A stretch of DNA of 64,000 nucleotides from Odobenus rosmarus divergens (Eukaryota; Chordata; Mammalia; Carnivora; Odobenidae): positions 327,263 to 391,262 of the forward strand of contig NW_004451527.1 of assembly GCF_000321225.1 (NCBI RefSeq), written 5' to 3'. The stretch's first letter is position 1; each line of letters opens with the position of its first letter. Shown here piece by piece: positions 49,471-60,677 of the stretch. The notes under the pieces were generated by a model. The model did not search any database, was not told where the DNA came from, and saw only the letters and a list, made by a program, of their open reading frames with translations. The translations under genes were made by a program, and so were the position numbers.

Positions 49471-49900
49471 ACAAAGTAATAAATCAAAGTAGTTTCCTGG
49501 TTGGGGTGGGGGAAGGGGTTGGGGGTAGTCCAGATACAGACTCAGATGGAGCTCTTAAGAATATCTCTTAATTTAGTTGAATTAAACTGAGTCTAAAATA
49601 AGCCAGAATTTAGGGTTCCCCATTCTCGTATCAACCCATCTTCACCAGCTGAGTGATACTCACCATTAAGAAACTGCTCATTCCTTTGTTCCTTTATTTT
49701 GCCAATCTATCTGTCTGCTTGGCCATTCATCCATCCATCCCTCCAGCATCCAAACATTAGTTGAACATGTATTATGTACCTAACACCATTTTAGGAAAAG
49801 TAGATGATACAGAAGATATATATATGTGAAGGGGGCTATAATATAGGGTAAGAATATATAATATATATGTAGGAGTAGCTGTTCAACAGCAGTGGACCTA
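49471..49900. other. Anonymous stretch with G-run cluster and short AT repeats
   Basis: Contains the four-run G cluster at 49503-49525 and (TA)-rich segments near 49817-49871. 'ccatccatccctccagcatc' near 49728 may be a reversed L2 end. Confidence 0.45.
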
Positions 49901-49969
49901 GATTATAACAAACATCAGAGACCTGCTGGCCAAATCCAGCTCATGGCCATGATGTTGGTTCTTCCCAGC

Positions 49970-50025
49970 AAAACCAAACCAAACCAAACCAAACTAAACC
50001 AAAACAGAAAAAACAAAACCAAAAA
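49970..50025. repeat. (AAACC)n microsatellite
   Basis: 'aaaccaaaccaaaccaaacc' followed by variant AAAC/AAAA units. Slightly degenerate. Confidence 0.85.
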
Positions 50026-50029
50026 ACCC

Positions 50030-52220
50030 AACATTTAAAATCCAGTGTATCTCCCCTAAAAAAATATGAAATTTTTGGCTTCTCTCCAAAAACCATGGGA
50101 AGGTTGGTTCAAGCTGTGTCTACCTGCCAGTCCCATCAAACAAAACTTGGCTAAAGCGAGGTGGTGCTTGCCCCCTTCAGACAGGAAGCTCACTCCCGTT
50201 CATCACGGTCCCCACCATTCCCTAATGTCACCCTCCCAGGTGAGCTGTCTGTGGCCAATTATCATTGTGCCAGTGTGCTCGATTTTTTTTTCTTTCGGTG
50301 GAGAAATACACTGCCCACATCTGTGTTAAAACTGGGAATGCCAATGAGCTGAATGTTTCAGGAAAACAGCAGAGATCACACAGAGCCAAGACAAAGTGAG
50401 GAGTCATCCTGGGTGTTTCCTACACAAACAGAAGGATCTGCACTTGCAGGCTGTGGTCGGTGGCAGCCCATCCCTCCCCCACTTAGGTGACGCCGTGTCA
50501 CTGCCAGTTAGACACAGTACCTCAAGCTGCACCAGAGGAGAACAAATTAGGAGCCAGCTCTAAGGAAGGGAGGGAAGAAAAAGAAAGGGGGGAAAAAAAA
50601 CAGAAAGAAAAAAAAAAGCCGAGGAGAGCGGGTGCTGCTATTCAGAGAAACTTCTTTGCTTCTGCAAAGGCAGAGTCGTGGAAGGCTCACGGTCTCTGAT
50701 TTCTATACGGTTTTTGGCACATCGTTTTAATCAAAAGAAGAAAAGGAAATAGTGCAAAGCCTTCAAACCCTAAACACAATGCACTGGCAACGGGAGATGC
50801 TGTTAAGTCATTCCAATAATATGCCAGGCTCAGAATAACAACATCTGTTCCTGCGGGGCAGTTAGCAGAGGATTAAACACAAGAAAGAAACCTTAGAGTT
50901 GAACGCGAATTAGATTTTACTCACTGTCGACTTGGAGCTTCGATCTGCGTGGTAGTTACCATCGGCATCGCTGTGCCCAAATGCAGGCTGCACGGGGCTG
51001 GGCACGGTCATGGGTGAGTTGGAGAGAAATGCCCCCCTGACCTGCATGATTCGTAATCTGTGCACAGAAACACTCTAGTGCATTAAAGAACGCCATGGGC
51101 TTTCCTGGCAGGAGGTCATAGAAACCTGAAAGATTCCCTCTGCTTTATATAAGAGAGGTTCTGAACACCCTGTGGACTCACTGCATTTGCTCTGGGCATC
51201 GGTGCAACAGAGAGCTCTAAAGCTCCTCACACTCTAGTCCATCGAGAGAGGCCTTCAATTAGGTATTAGTCATGAATATCTAATTTCCCTCAAACCCTAG
51301 GGCACATCTTTTTGCTTCAAGAAATCTAGGCTTGCAGAAGTGGCAAATAAGTATAAGATCTGTCAGTGACCAGCTCCTTGCCCCCGCATCCTCCCACACA
51401 CCCCCCGTAGCTTACATTTCCGAGATTTGAACCCAGGACATGTCAACTTCTGGGCCAATCTATATTTTGGGCATCATCTCCTTTGCAAATCCTGTAGTAT
51501 ATTTCATTCACAGGTCCAGCCCTGCCCCCCACCTGTGTAACCCTAGCACATTCTTCAAGGATTACTCAAGGATCATCTCTCCCAGGATGCTTGTCCCACT
51601 CAGGCTCAGGTGAAGTGTCCGCCCTGTGTCCTTCCGTGGGTTGGGTGTTTGCCTCTGTCAATTCACTTAATACACCGCAGTGTAGACAGGAAATTCTTGC
51701 ACCATCTCACTATGGTGAGATGTGTCTAATCGAATGACTGCAATCATTTGTTTGGCTTTGCTTGTCTTTGTCTGGTTTGTTTTCCTTTCTCATATTTGTC
51801 TCATGGGGCATATAATGAAGAACTAGTCTTCGTCTCCATCCTCAGTGGACAAGGGAGAAAAGTGTGTCTCCAAATCATCACATTGTAGTGGGCATTCTAT
51901 TGCTAGATGCAGTTGGAAGCAAAACATGTTGAAAATAAACTTGTTTCCCTGGTTGTTCATGAAGTTTGCCAGTTTCTTCTGACTTGTTGGTGATTCCGTT
52001 TTTCCAGTTTCCTGTAATATGGGAAACCTTTTAGCAGCCAAGGTCTGCATTTCTGAATCACTCTTTCAAACGTCCTCAAACTCTCCTACCTGAGATACTG
52101 GAGATTTCTGCCTATTTTTCTACTCACGGTGGAAAAATGTGTTTCTTCTGTAGATGACATGGTCAAGGGTCTAAATCCAGACTAGTCAATCTCACCTTCA
52201 GAATACCTTTCTTGTCTTGA
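50030..52220. other. Low-repeat anonymous stretch
   Basis: The longest block in the right half with few obvious repeats. It holds a purine tract at 50562-50600 and a TAAT/ATTA-rich patch near 51256-51288. An L2-like hint lies near 51520-51680. No gene, splice-consistent exon or RNA is recognised. Confidence 0.45.
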
Positions 52221-52224
52221 ATAG

Positions 52225-52439
52225 TGTTAAGCAAGCCTAGATTTGAATCGTGGCTCTAGTGCTAGTTAATTAGGTGACCTTAGGTGAAGGTACTTAATCT
52301 CTATGCCTCAGTTTCCTCTTTGTAAGATGGAGATAATCCTACACAATTCACAATTCAGGATTGTTGCAATTATTAAGATAAAGCAGATTGGTAGCATAAT
52401 ATTTATTGCATGGGGAGCGTTTAATAAATGTTAGCTTTT
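52225..52439 (+). repeat. MIR
   Basis: 'gatttgaatcgtggctctag', 'ggtgaccttaggtgaaggta', 'atgcctcagtttcctctttg' and 'gtttaataaatgttagcttt' give a near-complete MIR. Confidence 0.85.
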
Positions 52440-52638
52440 AAAAAAGATTTTATTTATTCATTTTTTTGAGAGAGAGAGAAAGAGTGAGGGGAGTGGCAGA
52501 GGGGGAGGGAGAGGGTTAAGCAAACTCCACGCTGAGCATGGAGCCCGATGAATGGCTCGATTCCAGGGCCCTGAGATCATGACCTGAGCCGAAATCAAGA
52601 GCGGGATGCTTAACTGACTGAGCCACCCAGGCACCCCT
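52440..52638 (-). mobile_element. CAN-SINE, inserted at MIR end
   Basis: 'aaaagattttatttattcat' to 'tgagccacccaggcacccc'. It contains 'ccgaaatcaagagcgggatg', a somewhat older subfamily marker. TSD aaatgttagctttt (52426-52439) and aaacgtgagctttt (52639-52652), two mismatches. Confidence 0.93.
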
Positions 52639-52659
52639 AAACGTGAGCTTTTTAATGAC

Positions 52660-53482
52660 TGTCTTGTCCTCTCATCCCAGCATTCAGGCTAAACAGTGGC
52701 TTTATTATTGGTATAATCATACTAAAATACTTCACGTGTAAGAGCAAGTTATTGCTGTTCACCACCCCCCCCCAGGGTGGTTAATTAGCCAGTGAAGTAT
52801 CCTAATCAGATTCAATGCTAAGTTTGTGCAAATGGTATGAGGCATACTTGGACGTAATTTTAGATCGATGAAATTTGTAGCGTTTCAGCTATATGATTAA
52901 TGAGAAGTCGTGGAACAGTCTGCCTACCTTGCATGAGAAAGGTAGAGGGAACCAACCAACCCTGAAGTCTGTGTCCACTGCAGCAGTAAAAGTGGGAGCT
53001 CACCAGCCTCACCTCTCCACTTCAAAGCCCCTACCCCCACCTCCTCTGCCGGGAGCACCTGCCAAACGCATGCTTCTGCAATTCTAAAACTTGATTAGAA
53101 CTGGTATCGAGGTTGTGGGGGAATGGGAAGGTCTTCTCACTTACCCCCACCCACCAGACTTCATAACAAGGATCCGACTTTGCCTGGATGCCAGACCAGC
53201 TTAGATGGGTTTTCTTGACCAGTCTCCTCCATACCTTGCCCATGCTTTGCTAATTCTTTTCTTTCTCAACAGTTCTTCCTTGACTCTTGGGTCAAAGCTT
53301 GGCTTATATAGGAAGTGTTCTTCATGTGCTCTGTGAACAGTAAAGTCTTATACTGATGGTTGTTACCTTTTATAAATTTAATAATTTACAAAAGCCTCAC
53401 TAAAGATATTACAGATAAGTCACTGACTTTAAAATAAATAATACTACTTACACCGTATACTGGTTGAAAAAAACACCAAGAT
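52660..53482. other. Anonymous non-coding stretch
   Basis: No gene or clear repeat recognised. Confidence 0.5.
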
Positions 53483-53497
53483 TCTCTGTGGTGTTTA

Positions 53498-53710
53498 TTG
53501 ATTTATTTTTTAAAATATTTTATTTATTTATTTATTTGACAGAGAGAGACACAGCGAGAGAGGGAACACAAGCAGAGGGAGTGCGGGAGGGAGAAGCAGG
53601 CTCCCGGCTGAGCAGGGACCCCCCTCGGATGCGGGGCTCGATCCCAGGACTCTGGCATCACGACCTGAGCCAAAGGCAGACGCCTAATGCCTGAGCCACC
53701 CAGGTGCCCC
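53498..53710 (-). mobile_element. CAN-SINE (young)
   Basis: 'aatattttatttatttattt' to 'tgagccacccaggtgcccc'. TSD tctctgtggtgttta (53483-53497) and tctctgttgtgttta (53711-53725), one mismatch. Confidence 0.94.
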
Positions 53711-53725
53711 TCTCTGTTGTGTTTA

Positions 53726-55385
53726 AAACTATTTCTATTTTAACTGAAGTTGGAAGAAATGAGATTTTTCCCCCAACCTCAACAGGACCTGACAAATTTT
53801 TTATACTGGCTGAATTAATTCTATCATTTAATGATTCAGGGTAATTTTCTATCTCAAACAGTTAAGTGAATATTATGGACTCAGGGATAATACAAATGTA
53901 ACAAGTAACCACTGCAATTATAGTAGAATTTGACAGGAATACTGTTTGTAAACGAATTACTGAATTTTGTGATGACAAGACACAGAATAAAGCATACATA
54001 TGGCAAGAAAACATTCAAAGGAACTGGCTTAATGTTTAAATTCTCCATAAGTTCAAGGTAAATGTCTTGCAAATACTGTTATATATGTAACAAGATAAAA
54101 TGGCTTGGTACATCATATTTTCAAAGCCTTGTGCTAATAGCTCAGCTTTTCTTGGTCTTCTGGTATTACAAACTTAGAGACCTTTTAATCTTCACTGGTG
54201 CTAAGTTAAGTAATTTGTATCCCATTATTTTACACTCTGTATTTTATAATCACAAAGTGCATTGTACAATGTTGTTCTCTGTTGACACATCCCTCTTCCT
54301 TCCCACTCACCTCTCCCACCCTGAACAAGACTTCCCAAAGCATCCTGTTCTGCAAGTCAAAATTGAAAGCATTGACTGTTTCTGGTTTCTGGTCAGCTCA
54401 TGGAATCCTCATAGCCACACATCCCCGGGTGGGGCATTATTTAAAATTATCCACATTTCAAAGCTGTGGTTGCTGAGGTTTGGAGAAGTCAGATGTTCTG
54501 CCAGATATAACAGTGCCAATCAGTGACTTGCATTCCGAATTTCCCCCATACAAATTGCACATTAGCCACACAGCCCTCTGGGGATTGCAGGCCAAGTGTG
54601 GTCCTCCACTTTTCTCTGAACCCTAGATTTCTCGTTTCTACTGCCCTGAAGTAACGAAACAGGGAAGGATGCATTGTGGAATGGAAATTTTCACTAGGAG
54701 CTACGTAGGATCTACTGATATCCCAGGGCGGATACATGCCATTAAGTATGGGGAAACATGCATGTTGAAATTATGAGCACCTGATGTAGTAAGTCACCTG
54801 TGAAATCAAGGCACCTAGTTAAAGACTAGTTTATTTCAAGGGGGCTCCGGTGAGCCAGTATCCCAGTGGTGCCATAAGACGCCAGGGGAGTTTTCTTTCT
54901 GAGACTCTTTATTTTACGTCCTGCTTCCTCTTCCAATTTCTACTCTATTTCAAGACATTCCCTTTCTCTCTCTCTTTCCTTATGTTTCTGAAGCCTGTGG
55001 CTGTTCTAGCATCTTTGTCTTTGAGAGCTAGCGGGCCAGGAATTTTGTTTTCCAAGTGTCTAGTATTTTTGCTCTTCATCACAAATTCTTCCACGACTCT
55101 TAACACAATGTTTTAAAATAGCCTTCAGGATTCCTGGGGGTTATTAACTTACAGTGTGACGGTTCATTTACCCCGGAACCCCCATGCCTACATTTTTTCC
55201 CCCAAAGTTCTATTTTCAAACATTAAATAGCTATGCGATGAGCATCTCTCCTATAGTATCCTATTCCATGGAGAGGCTATAGATATGTCTGTCATTGGGG
55301 CAAGCCAGGGAAGGGAGTGGGGTGGGGTAACTGAGTTTAAAATGAGAAAATGAGTTCGATGCCCTTTTTGTGTGTGGTACAAAAA
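53726..55385. other. Anonymous non-coding stretch
   Basis: AT-rich at left. A 154-residue plus-strand frame (54062-54526) is the longest here, but it has no domain, no Kozak-like context and low-complexity-free random composition. No gene called. Confidence 0.45.
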
Positions 55386-55389
55386 TAAA

Positions 55390-55505
55390 TAGCAACATTT
55401 ACCATTTTTGTCATTTTAAGGGTATAATTCAGTGGCATTAAATTCATTTACATTGGTGTGCAACCATCACCACCCTCCTTCTCCAGACTGGATGGTGTTT
55501 CAAAA
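55390..55505 (-). repeat. Old L1 3' region fragment
   Basis: 'aagggtataattcagtggca', 'ttaaattcatttacattggt' and 'gtgcaaccatcaccaccctc' are the antisense L1M phrase also seen at 19640-20120. Confidence 0.7.
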
Positions 55506-55550
55506 TGGCCTGGCCCCTTGAGACAGTTGCGTGGTTGAATTAGGGAAAAT

Positions 55551-56167
55551 GTTTGTATCCGTCAGCCCACAGTGCCGTGACACGATACCGTAGACTGGGT
55601 GTATTAAACAACCGAAATCCATTTCTCACACTTCTGGAGTCTGAGAAGTAGCAGATCAAGGTGCAGGAAGGTAGGTTTCATTCTGAAAATTCTCTTGGCC
55701 TGTAGGCACCTGCCATCTTGCGTGCGATCACGTGACCTCTTTGTGGGTGCACAAGGAGAGAAAGCAAGCTCTTGGGAGTCTCTCTCTCTTTTTATTTAAA
55801 GATTTTATCTATTTACTTGACAGAGAAAGAGAGAGAAAATAAGCAGGAGGAGTGGTAGGCAAAGGGAGAGGGAGAAGCAGGCTCCCTGCTGAGCAGGGAT
55901 CCTGATGCAGGACTCAATCCCAGGATCCTGGGATCATGACCTGAGCTGAAGGCAGACGCTTAACCAACTGAGCCACCCAGGCGCCTGGAAATCTCTTCTT
56001 ATGGGAGCACTACTCCCATTGTGCAGGTGCTACTCTCATGACCACATCTAACCCCTAAGTACCTCCTAAAAGCCCCATCTCCAAATACTGTCACGTTGGG
56101 TTATTCACCTTATTGGGTAGTTCACCTTATGAATTTTGGGGGAGACACAAACATTCGGTCCGTAACG
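55551..56167 (-). mobile_element. MLT1-type MaLR LTR, split by a SINE
   Basis: Plus strand reads 'gataccgtagactgggtgta', 'aaatccatttctcacacttc', 'aaagccccatctccaaatac' and 'acacaaacattcggtccgta', an MLT1 LTR in reverse. The SINE at 55791-55986 interrupts it. Confidence 0.85.
55791..55986 (-). mobile_element. CAN-SINE, nested in MLT1
   Basis: 'aaagattttatctatttact' to 'ctgagccacccaggcgcctg'. The direct repeats at the ends are weak (tctctctctt versus tctcttctt). Confidence 0.92.
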
Positions 56168-56685
56168 GTGATTTAACTGATGATAAAAAGGGCTCAGTAG
56201 AAAGCGCTGGGATTGGCAGGGTCCTAATGACTTTGCTCAAAAATCATTAGAGAGCTAGAGAAGGGGCTGGTCTGTGGGGAAGAAGATAAACTACCAGGGT
56301 TTGGAAATAGTTGAGGTGCCCAGGGAGCCCCTCAGTCTACTCTGGTCATTTGGAGACACAAGGGAAAAATAAAGAGCCCAGTGCCCTGAGAGCTCTCTGC
56401 TGGTGGATGGTCACCAAACACGTGACCACGTGCAGGCTACTGCAGCATTTCATCACACAGATCCTGAAAATACATTGACCCACGGAAGAGCAGAGAATCA
56501 ACTGAGAACATGTGCTTAGGAGTTGCACTGGAATTTTGCAAGCATGAATTTAAGAAGAAACACAGAGCACTTTTTATACTTTGTAGATTTGCATTCTCTT
56601 TTCCTTATAGTTTTAAAATTTGCTATTATTTAGTATAATAGCGTACTCAGAATTAACATTTGTTTGGGCATATATGCTCAATCAT
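56168..56685. other. Anonymous non-coding stretch
   Basis: No gene or clear repeat recognised. Confidence 0.5.
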
Positions 56686-56689
56686 TTCT

Positions 56690-56858
56690 ATTTATTTATA
56701 TTTTTGGTAGCAATTTTCATGCATTATTTTATATTTAAGACATGTGCATAGGCACGTAATTCCAAAGGAACAAAAGAATATGCAGCAAAATGTCTCCTTC
56801 CCACCCTGATTTCCCTGATATCCAGAGACAACTACAATTTCTAGCTTTTTGTGTGTCC

Positions 56859-56893
<35 letters not shown>

Positions 56894-57290
56894 GTGTATG
56901 GAGGGGTTTTGTTTTGTTTTTTGTTTTTACACAAATAGCAACTTACTATGCATATGCTTCTAATCTTGCTGGTTTCACTTGCAATATCTTTCATATCAGT
57001 ACATATCATAACAATCATAGAGCTGCCTCAGTTTCTAAAATAGCGTTATAGTATTCCATTGTATATATGAACCAGAATTTGTTGTATTGGTCTCTTTTAT
57101 TTGTTTGCGGTATGCCCTCACCAAGAATTATTTCCTTCCTTAAAAAAAGAGAAAAGAATTTTGTCCTTCCTTGAATAGAGGAAGGATTTTGTTTTGCTTC
57201 CTGCTTTATCTCCGACAATTAGAACAGGACTGATACATTGTAGGCTTTCAACAAATATTCATTCTACGGAATGTCAATTGACTGCATCAT
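56690..57290 (-). repeat. Old L1 3' region
   Basis: 'tattccattgtatatatgaa' near 57053 translates on the minus strand as TMEYYNAI, the L1 ORF2 end motif. 'atatccagagacaactacaa' and 'aagacatgtgcataggcac' belong to the same old element. A (TG)n tract lies inside it. Confidence 0.65.
56861..56897. repeat. (TG)n microsatellite
   Basis: About 15 uninterrupted TG units with a single interruption near the right end. Likely polymorphic. Confidence 0.93.
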
Positions 57291-57719
57291 TTCATACCGA
57301 AGCAAGTTGGATTGCTGGGACCCTGGATATGTGTAATTGTAATTTTGTTGATCATGGCCATATTGCCCTCCGTGGAGGTCATGATTTACTCTACCACCGC
57401 CTGCGGTGGTTGGAATTTACCTGTTTCCTCACACCTGTGCTGGTCCCCAAGCCAACATCCGTGCCTGCCAACACGGAGTGCAGCCAAAATTTATTTTTGC
57501 CTCTCTGATACAGGGGAAACGTATCATGGTTTTATATTTTTGCATTTTCATTATTCTAGGTCAAGTTACACACATTTTGTCTGTGGTTTGTGTGTGTTGT
57601 TTATAGAGAAAGGGAACGATCCCTTTGTGATACATGTGAAGAAGTATTTTCCCCAGTATGTCATATGTCTTTTGAGTTTGTTTATGGTATTTTTCCATTC
57701 AGAATTTCTCATTTTTTTT
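57291..57719. other. Anonymous stretch, probable L1 antisense remnants
   Basis: A 158-residue plus-strand frame crosses 57312-57788 and runs into the L1 insertion at 57735, so it is not a gene. The rest is T-rich and unassigned. Confidence 0.4.
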
Positions 57720-57734
57720 AGAACTTTTCATTTT

Positions 57735-57989
57735 TTTTATTTTTTTATTGTTATGTTAACCACCATACATTACATCATTAGTTTTTGATGCAGTGTTCCG
57801 TGATTCATTGTTTGTGCATAACACCCAGTGCTCCACGCAGAACGTGCCCTCTTTAATACCCATCACCAGGCTAACCCATCCCCCCACCCCCTCCCCTCTA
57901 GAACCCTCAGTTTGTTTTTCAGAGTCCATCGTCTCTAATGGTTCGTCTCCCCCTCCGACTTACTCCCCTTCATTCTTCCCCTCCTGCTA
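57735..57989 (-). mobile_element. 5'-truncated L1 insertion (carnivore L1 3' UTR)
   Basis: Antisense 3' UTR: 'gttatgttaaccaccataca', 'gcagtgttccgtgattcatt', 'cataacacccagtgctccac' and 'tcagagtccatcgtctctaa'. A perfect 15-bp TSD, agaacttttcatttt, is at 57720-57734 and 57990-58004. Confidence 0.94.
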
Positions 57990-58004
57990 AGAACTTTTCA
58001 TTTT

Positions 58005-58680
58005 GATGGTAGTCAAATTTATCCATTTTTCTTTCAAGGCTTTCTGGCTTTTGGGAGGGAGGTGATCATAATTAGAAAAGTCTTTCTCACTCCAGGATTA
58101 TTTAAAAATTTTTTCTCATGTCTTCAGCTGTCTCCTTCTAGTTTTTTAATGTGTAAATCTGTGATCACCTAAAATTTAATTTGGTGTTAGGGAAGTAGAG
58201 ATACTTCTTTTCTTTGAGATTGGCTATGGATACAATTTGGTGAAGAGCCCATTTTCTTCCTCCCTGATTTGCTGTGTTATATTTATCACTTATGAAACTC
58301 ACGTACATTTTTGGTTGGTTTGTGGACTCCCCAATCGTTTCCTTTGATCTGCCTGTCTATTCAAGCATGAGTCCACATAGTTGCAATTATTGTGGATTTA
58401 TTTTTTTCGGTGTGGCAGTCCTGGTTCCCATTCTTTTGTTCCTAAGTGTCCTATCATTGCATGTTTATTTTTCCATATGTATTTTAGAATACATTTTTCT
58501 AGTGTTATCAAAACTGTTTGTAACATTTGTTGCATTTATTACAGATTAATTTAGGGACATGTGAAATCTTTGTAATATTGAGCATTCCTAGTCAGTAATT
58601 TTCCATTTATTCAGTTTTTTAAAAACTTTATCAGTTTCACTTAAAAATTTTTCTTGATATAGGTCTTGCCTATTTTAAGA
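58005..58680 (-). repeat. Old L1 (L1M-type) antisense region
   Basis: 'gtcttcagctgtctccttct', 'tttggtgaagagcccatttt', 'gcatgtttatttttccatat', 'gtattttagaatacattttt' and 'acagattaatttagggacat' reproduce the antisense L1M 3' section. Confidence 0.7.
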
Positions 58681-58792
58681 CTTTTATTTTTTTTATTTTT
58701 AAGTAAACACTGTACCCAACGTGGGGCTCCAACTCACAACTCTGAGATCAAGAGTCACGCGCTCCCCCCAACTGAGCCAATCAGGCATCCCT
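58679..58792 (-). repeat. Older CAN-SINE
   Basis: 'taagtaaacactgtacccaa', 'acgtggggctccaactcaca', 'gatcaagagtcacgcgctcc' and the inverted head 'ctgagccaatcaggcatccc'. TSD ggtcttgcctattttaa (58662-58678) and gatcttgcatattttaa (58794-58810), two mismatches. Confidence 0.85.
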
Positions 58793-58950
58793 AGATCTTG
58801 CATATTTTAAATTACACCTATTTCTAGCTCTTGTATCCTTTTCATCACTACTACAAGTGAAATAAGTTTTCAATTATGTTTTCTACTTTCTTGTGGTAAA
58901 TATACAAAAAGCTATTATTTATGTTAATTTTTTATCTAACCAGTTTATTT

Positions 58951-59034
58951 ATTTATTTTAATTATACTTCAATTTATTTTTTTACTTTCTTTTTTATTAT
59001 GTTAATCACCATATATTACATCATTAGTTTTTTA
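58951..59034 (-). mobile_element. Very short (84 bp) 5'-truncated L1 insertion
   Basis: Contains only 'tattatgttaatcaccatat' and 'tacatcattagtttttt', the extreme L1 3' end, plus T-rich sequence. A perfect 15-bp TSD, ctaaccagtttattt, is at 58936-58950 and 59035-59049. Confidence 0.85.
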
Positions 59035-59059
59035 CTAACCAGTTTATTTTTTTTATTAG

Positions 59060-60030
59060 TAATAGTTTTGCAAAGTAGAAATGTAAATCAAAACCACAAT
59101 GAGCTATCACCTTACGCCTGTCATCATGGCTAAAGCCAAAAACACAAGAAATAACAGGTGTTGACGAGGATGTGGAGAAAAAGGAAGCCCCATGCACAGT
59201 TGGTGGGAATGCAAACTGGTACAGCCACTGTGGAAAACAGTATGGAGGTTCCTCAAAGAATTAAAAATAGAATTATCATATGATCTAGTAATTCCACTAC
59301 CAAGTATTTACCCCCAAAAAACCAAAAACACACATTTGAAAAGATATATGCAGGGATGCCTGGGTGGCTCAGTCGGTTAAGCATCTGCCTTCGGCTCAGG
59401 TCATGATCCCGGAGTGGGGAGCCTATTTCTCCTTCTCCCTCTGCCTGCTGCTCCCCCTGCTTGTGCGCTCTCTGTCAAATAAATAAATAAATAAAATCTT
59501 AAGAAAGGAAAAGAAAAGAAAAGATATATGCATCCCTATTATTGCAGCATTATTTACAATAGCCAAGGTAAGGAAGCCGCCTAAGTGTCCATCCATAGAT
59601 GAACGGATAAAGAAGATGTGGTATATATATCTATATATATAACAATGGATGTTGTTTAACCATAAAAAAGGATGAAATCTTGCCGTTTGCAATGACATGG
59701 TTGGAGCCAGACAGTGTTATGCTAAGTGAAATAAATCAGTCAGGGAAAGACAAATACCATATGATTTCACTCAATTGAGGAATTTGAGAAACAAAACAAA
59801 TGAATGAACCAAAAAAAGAGAAAACGAACAAACAAAAAACCCAGGCTCTTAATTAGAGAGAACAAACTGGTGGTTGCTGGGGGGAGATAGTGGGGAGAGT
59901 GGTGAAATAAAAGGGATAAATAGTACATTTATTGAGATGAGAACTGAGCAATGTATAGAACTGTTGAATCATTATAGTGGACACCGGAAACTAATATTAC
60001 ACTGTAGGTTAATTATACTTCAATTAAAAA
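59060..60030 (+). repeat. L1 3' portion (ORF2 end and 3' UTR), split by a SINE
   Basis: Sense L1: 'agctatcaccttacgcctgt', 'gttggtgggaatgcaaactg', 'acagccactgtggaaaacag', 'aatagccaaggtaaggaagc', 'atgctaagtgaaataaatca' and the 3' UTR 'ttaattatacttcaattaaa'. The open frame is broken. It is a relic, better preserved than the L1M pieces elsewhere. Confidence 0.9.
59353..59517 (+). mobile_element. CAN-SINE (young), nested in L1
   Basis: Head 'gggatgcctgggtggctcag' and tail 'aaataaataaataaataaaa'. A perfect 15-bp TSD, gaaaagatatatgca, is at 59338-59352 and 59518-59532. It lacks part of the middle after 'cccggagtgggg'. Confidence 0.96.
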
Positions 60031-60450
60031 ATAGCTTTGGAGATTATACTTTTATGCTCTTTAGGCATACAATCACATCATTTTCAAGTAATGATAGAGT
60101 TACTTCCTTCTTTCCAGGTTTCATGCTATACTTTTGTATATGTGGATCTATATCCATAACACATCCATATCCATATCTGCCTATTTCTATCCCCTTCTAA
60201 GTATCTTTGGAGAGGATCACATAATTTTTCACTATGAGCTATTATAAAGTGAAATACATTAATAATTTCCTAATATCAAATTATTCTTTGATAATTTCTG
60301 ATTATGGTTCCTGATATTACTTGAACTTGGGCATTGATTTCTTTAAGATACTATCGTGTTCTAACATTTTATGTAAGATTTTCATGCCAGTATTCACAAA
60401 TGAAATTTATCTACCTTTGTGGTGTTTATTTCTCAAACGTCCAGCTTCAT
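60031..60450 (-). repeat. Possible old L1 ORF2 antisense fragment
   Basis: 'ctttaggcatacaatcacat', 'aagtaatgatagagttactt' and 'tgtaagattttcatgccagt' resemble antisense ORF2. Weak. Confidence 0.45.
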
Positions 60451-60462
60451 AAAACTAATTGG

Positions 60463-60665
60463 GGAGCACCTGGGTGGCTCAGTCGTTAAGCGTCTGCCTT
60501 CAGCTCAGGTCATGATCCCAGGGTCCTGGGATCGAGCCCCGCATCAGGCTCCCTGCTCGGCGGGAAGCCTGTTTCTCCCTCTCCAACTCCCCCTGCTTGT
60601 GTTCCTGCTCTTGCTAACTCTCTCTCTCTGTCAAATAAATAAATAAAATCTTTAAAAAAAACCAA
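60463..60665 (+). mobile_element. CAN-SINE (young)
   Basis: Head 'ggagcacctgggtggctcag' and tail 'aaataaataaataaaatctt'. A perfect 12-bp TSD, aaaactaattgg, is at 60451-60462 and 60666-60677. Confidence 0.95.
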
Positions 60666-60677
60666 AAAACTAATTGG

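Noticed and set aside
50562..50620. Coding exon rich in Lys/Glu
   Set aside because: The frame arises from a purine simple-sequence tract with no splice-site or homology support.
54062..54526. A 154-residue plus-strand open frame as a gene
   Set aside because: No recognisable domain or start context, and a length possible by chance in 64 kb of non-coding DNA.
57312..57788. A 158-residue plus-strand open frame as a gene
   Set aside because: It runs from T-rich anonymous DNA into the TSD-bounded L1 insertion at 57735. The hydrophobic translation simply reflects T-rich codons.
59060..60030. An active L1 with reverse transcriptase
   Set aside because: Only the ORF2 end and 3' UTR are present, the frame is broken, and a SINE splits it.
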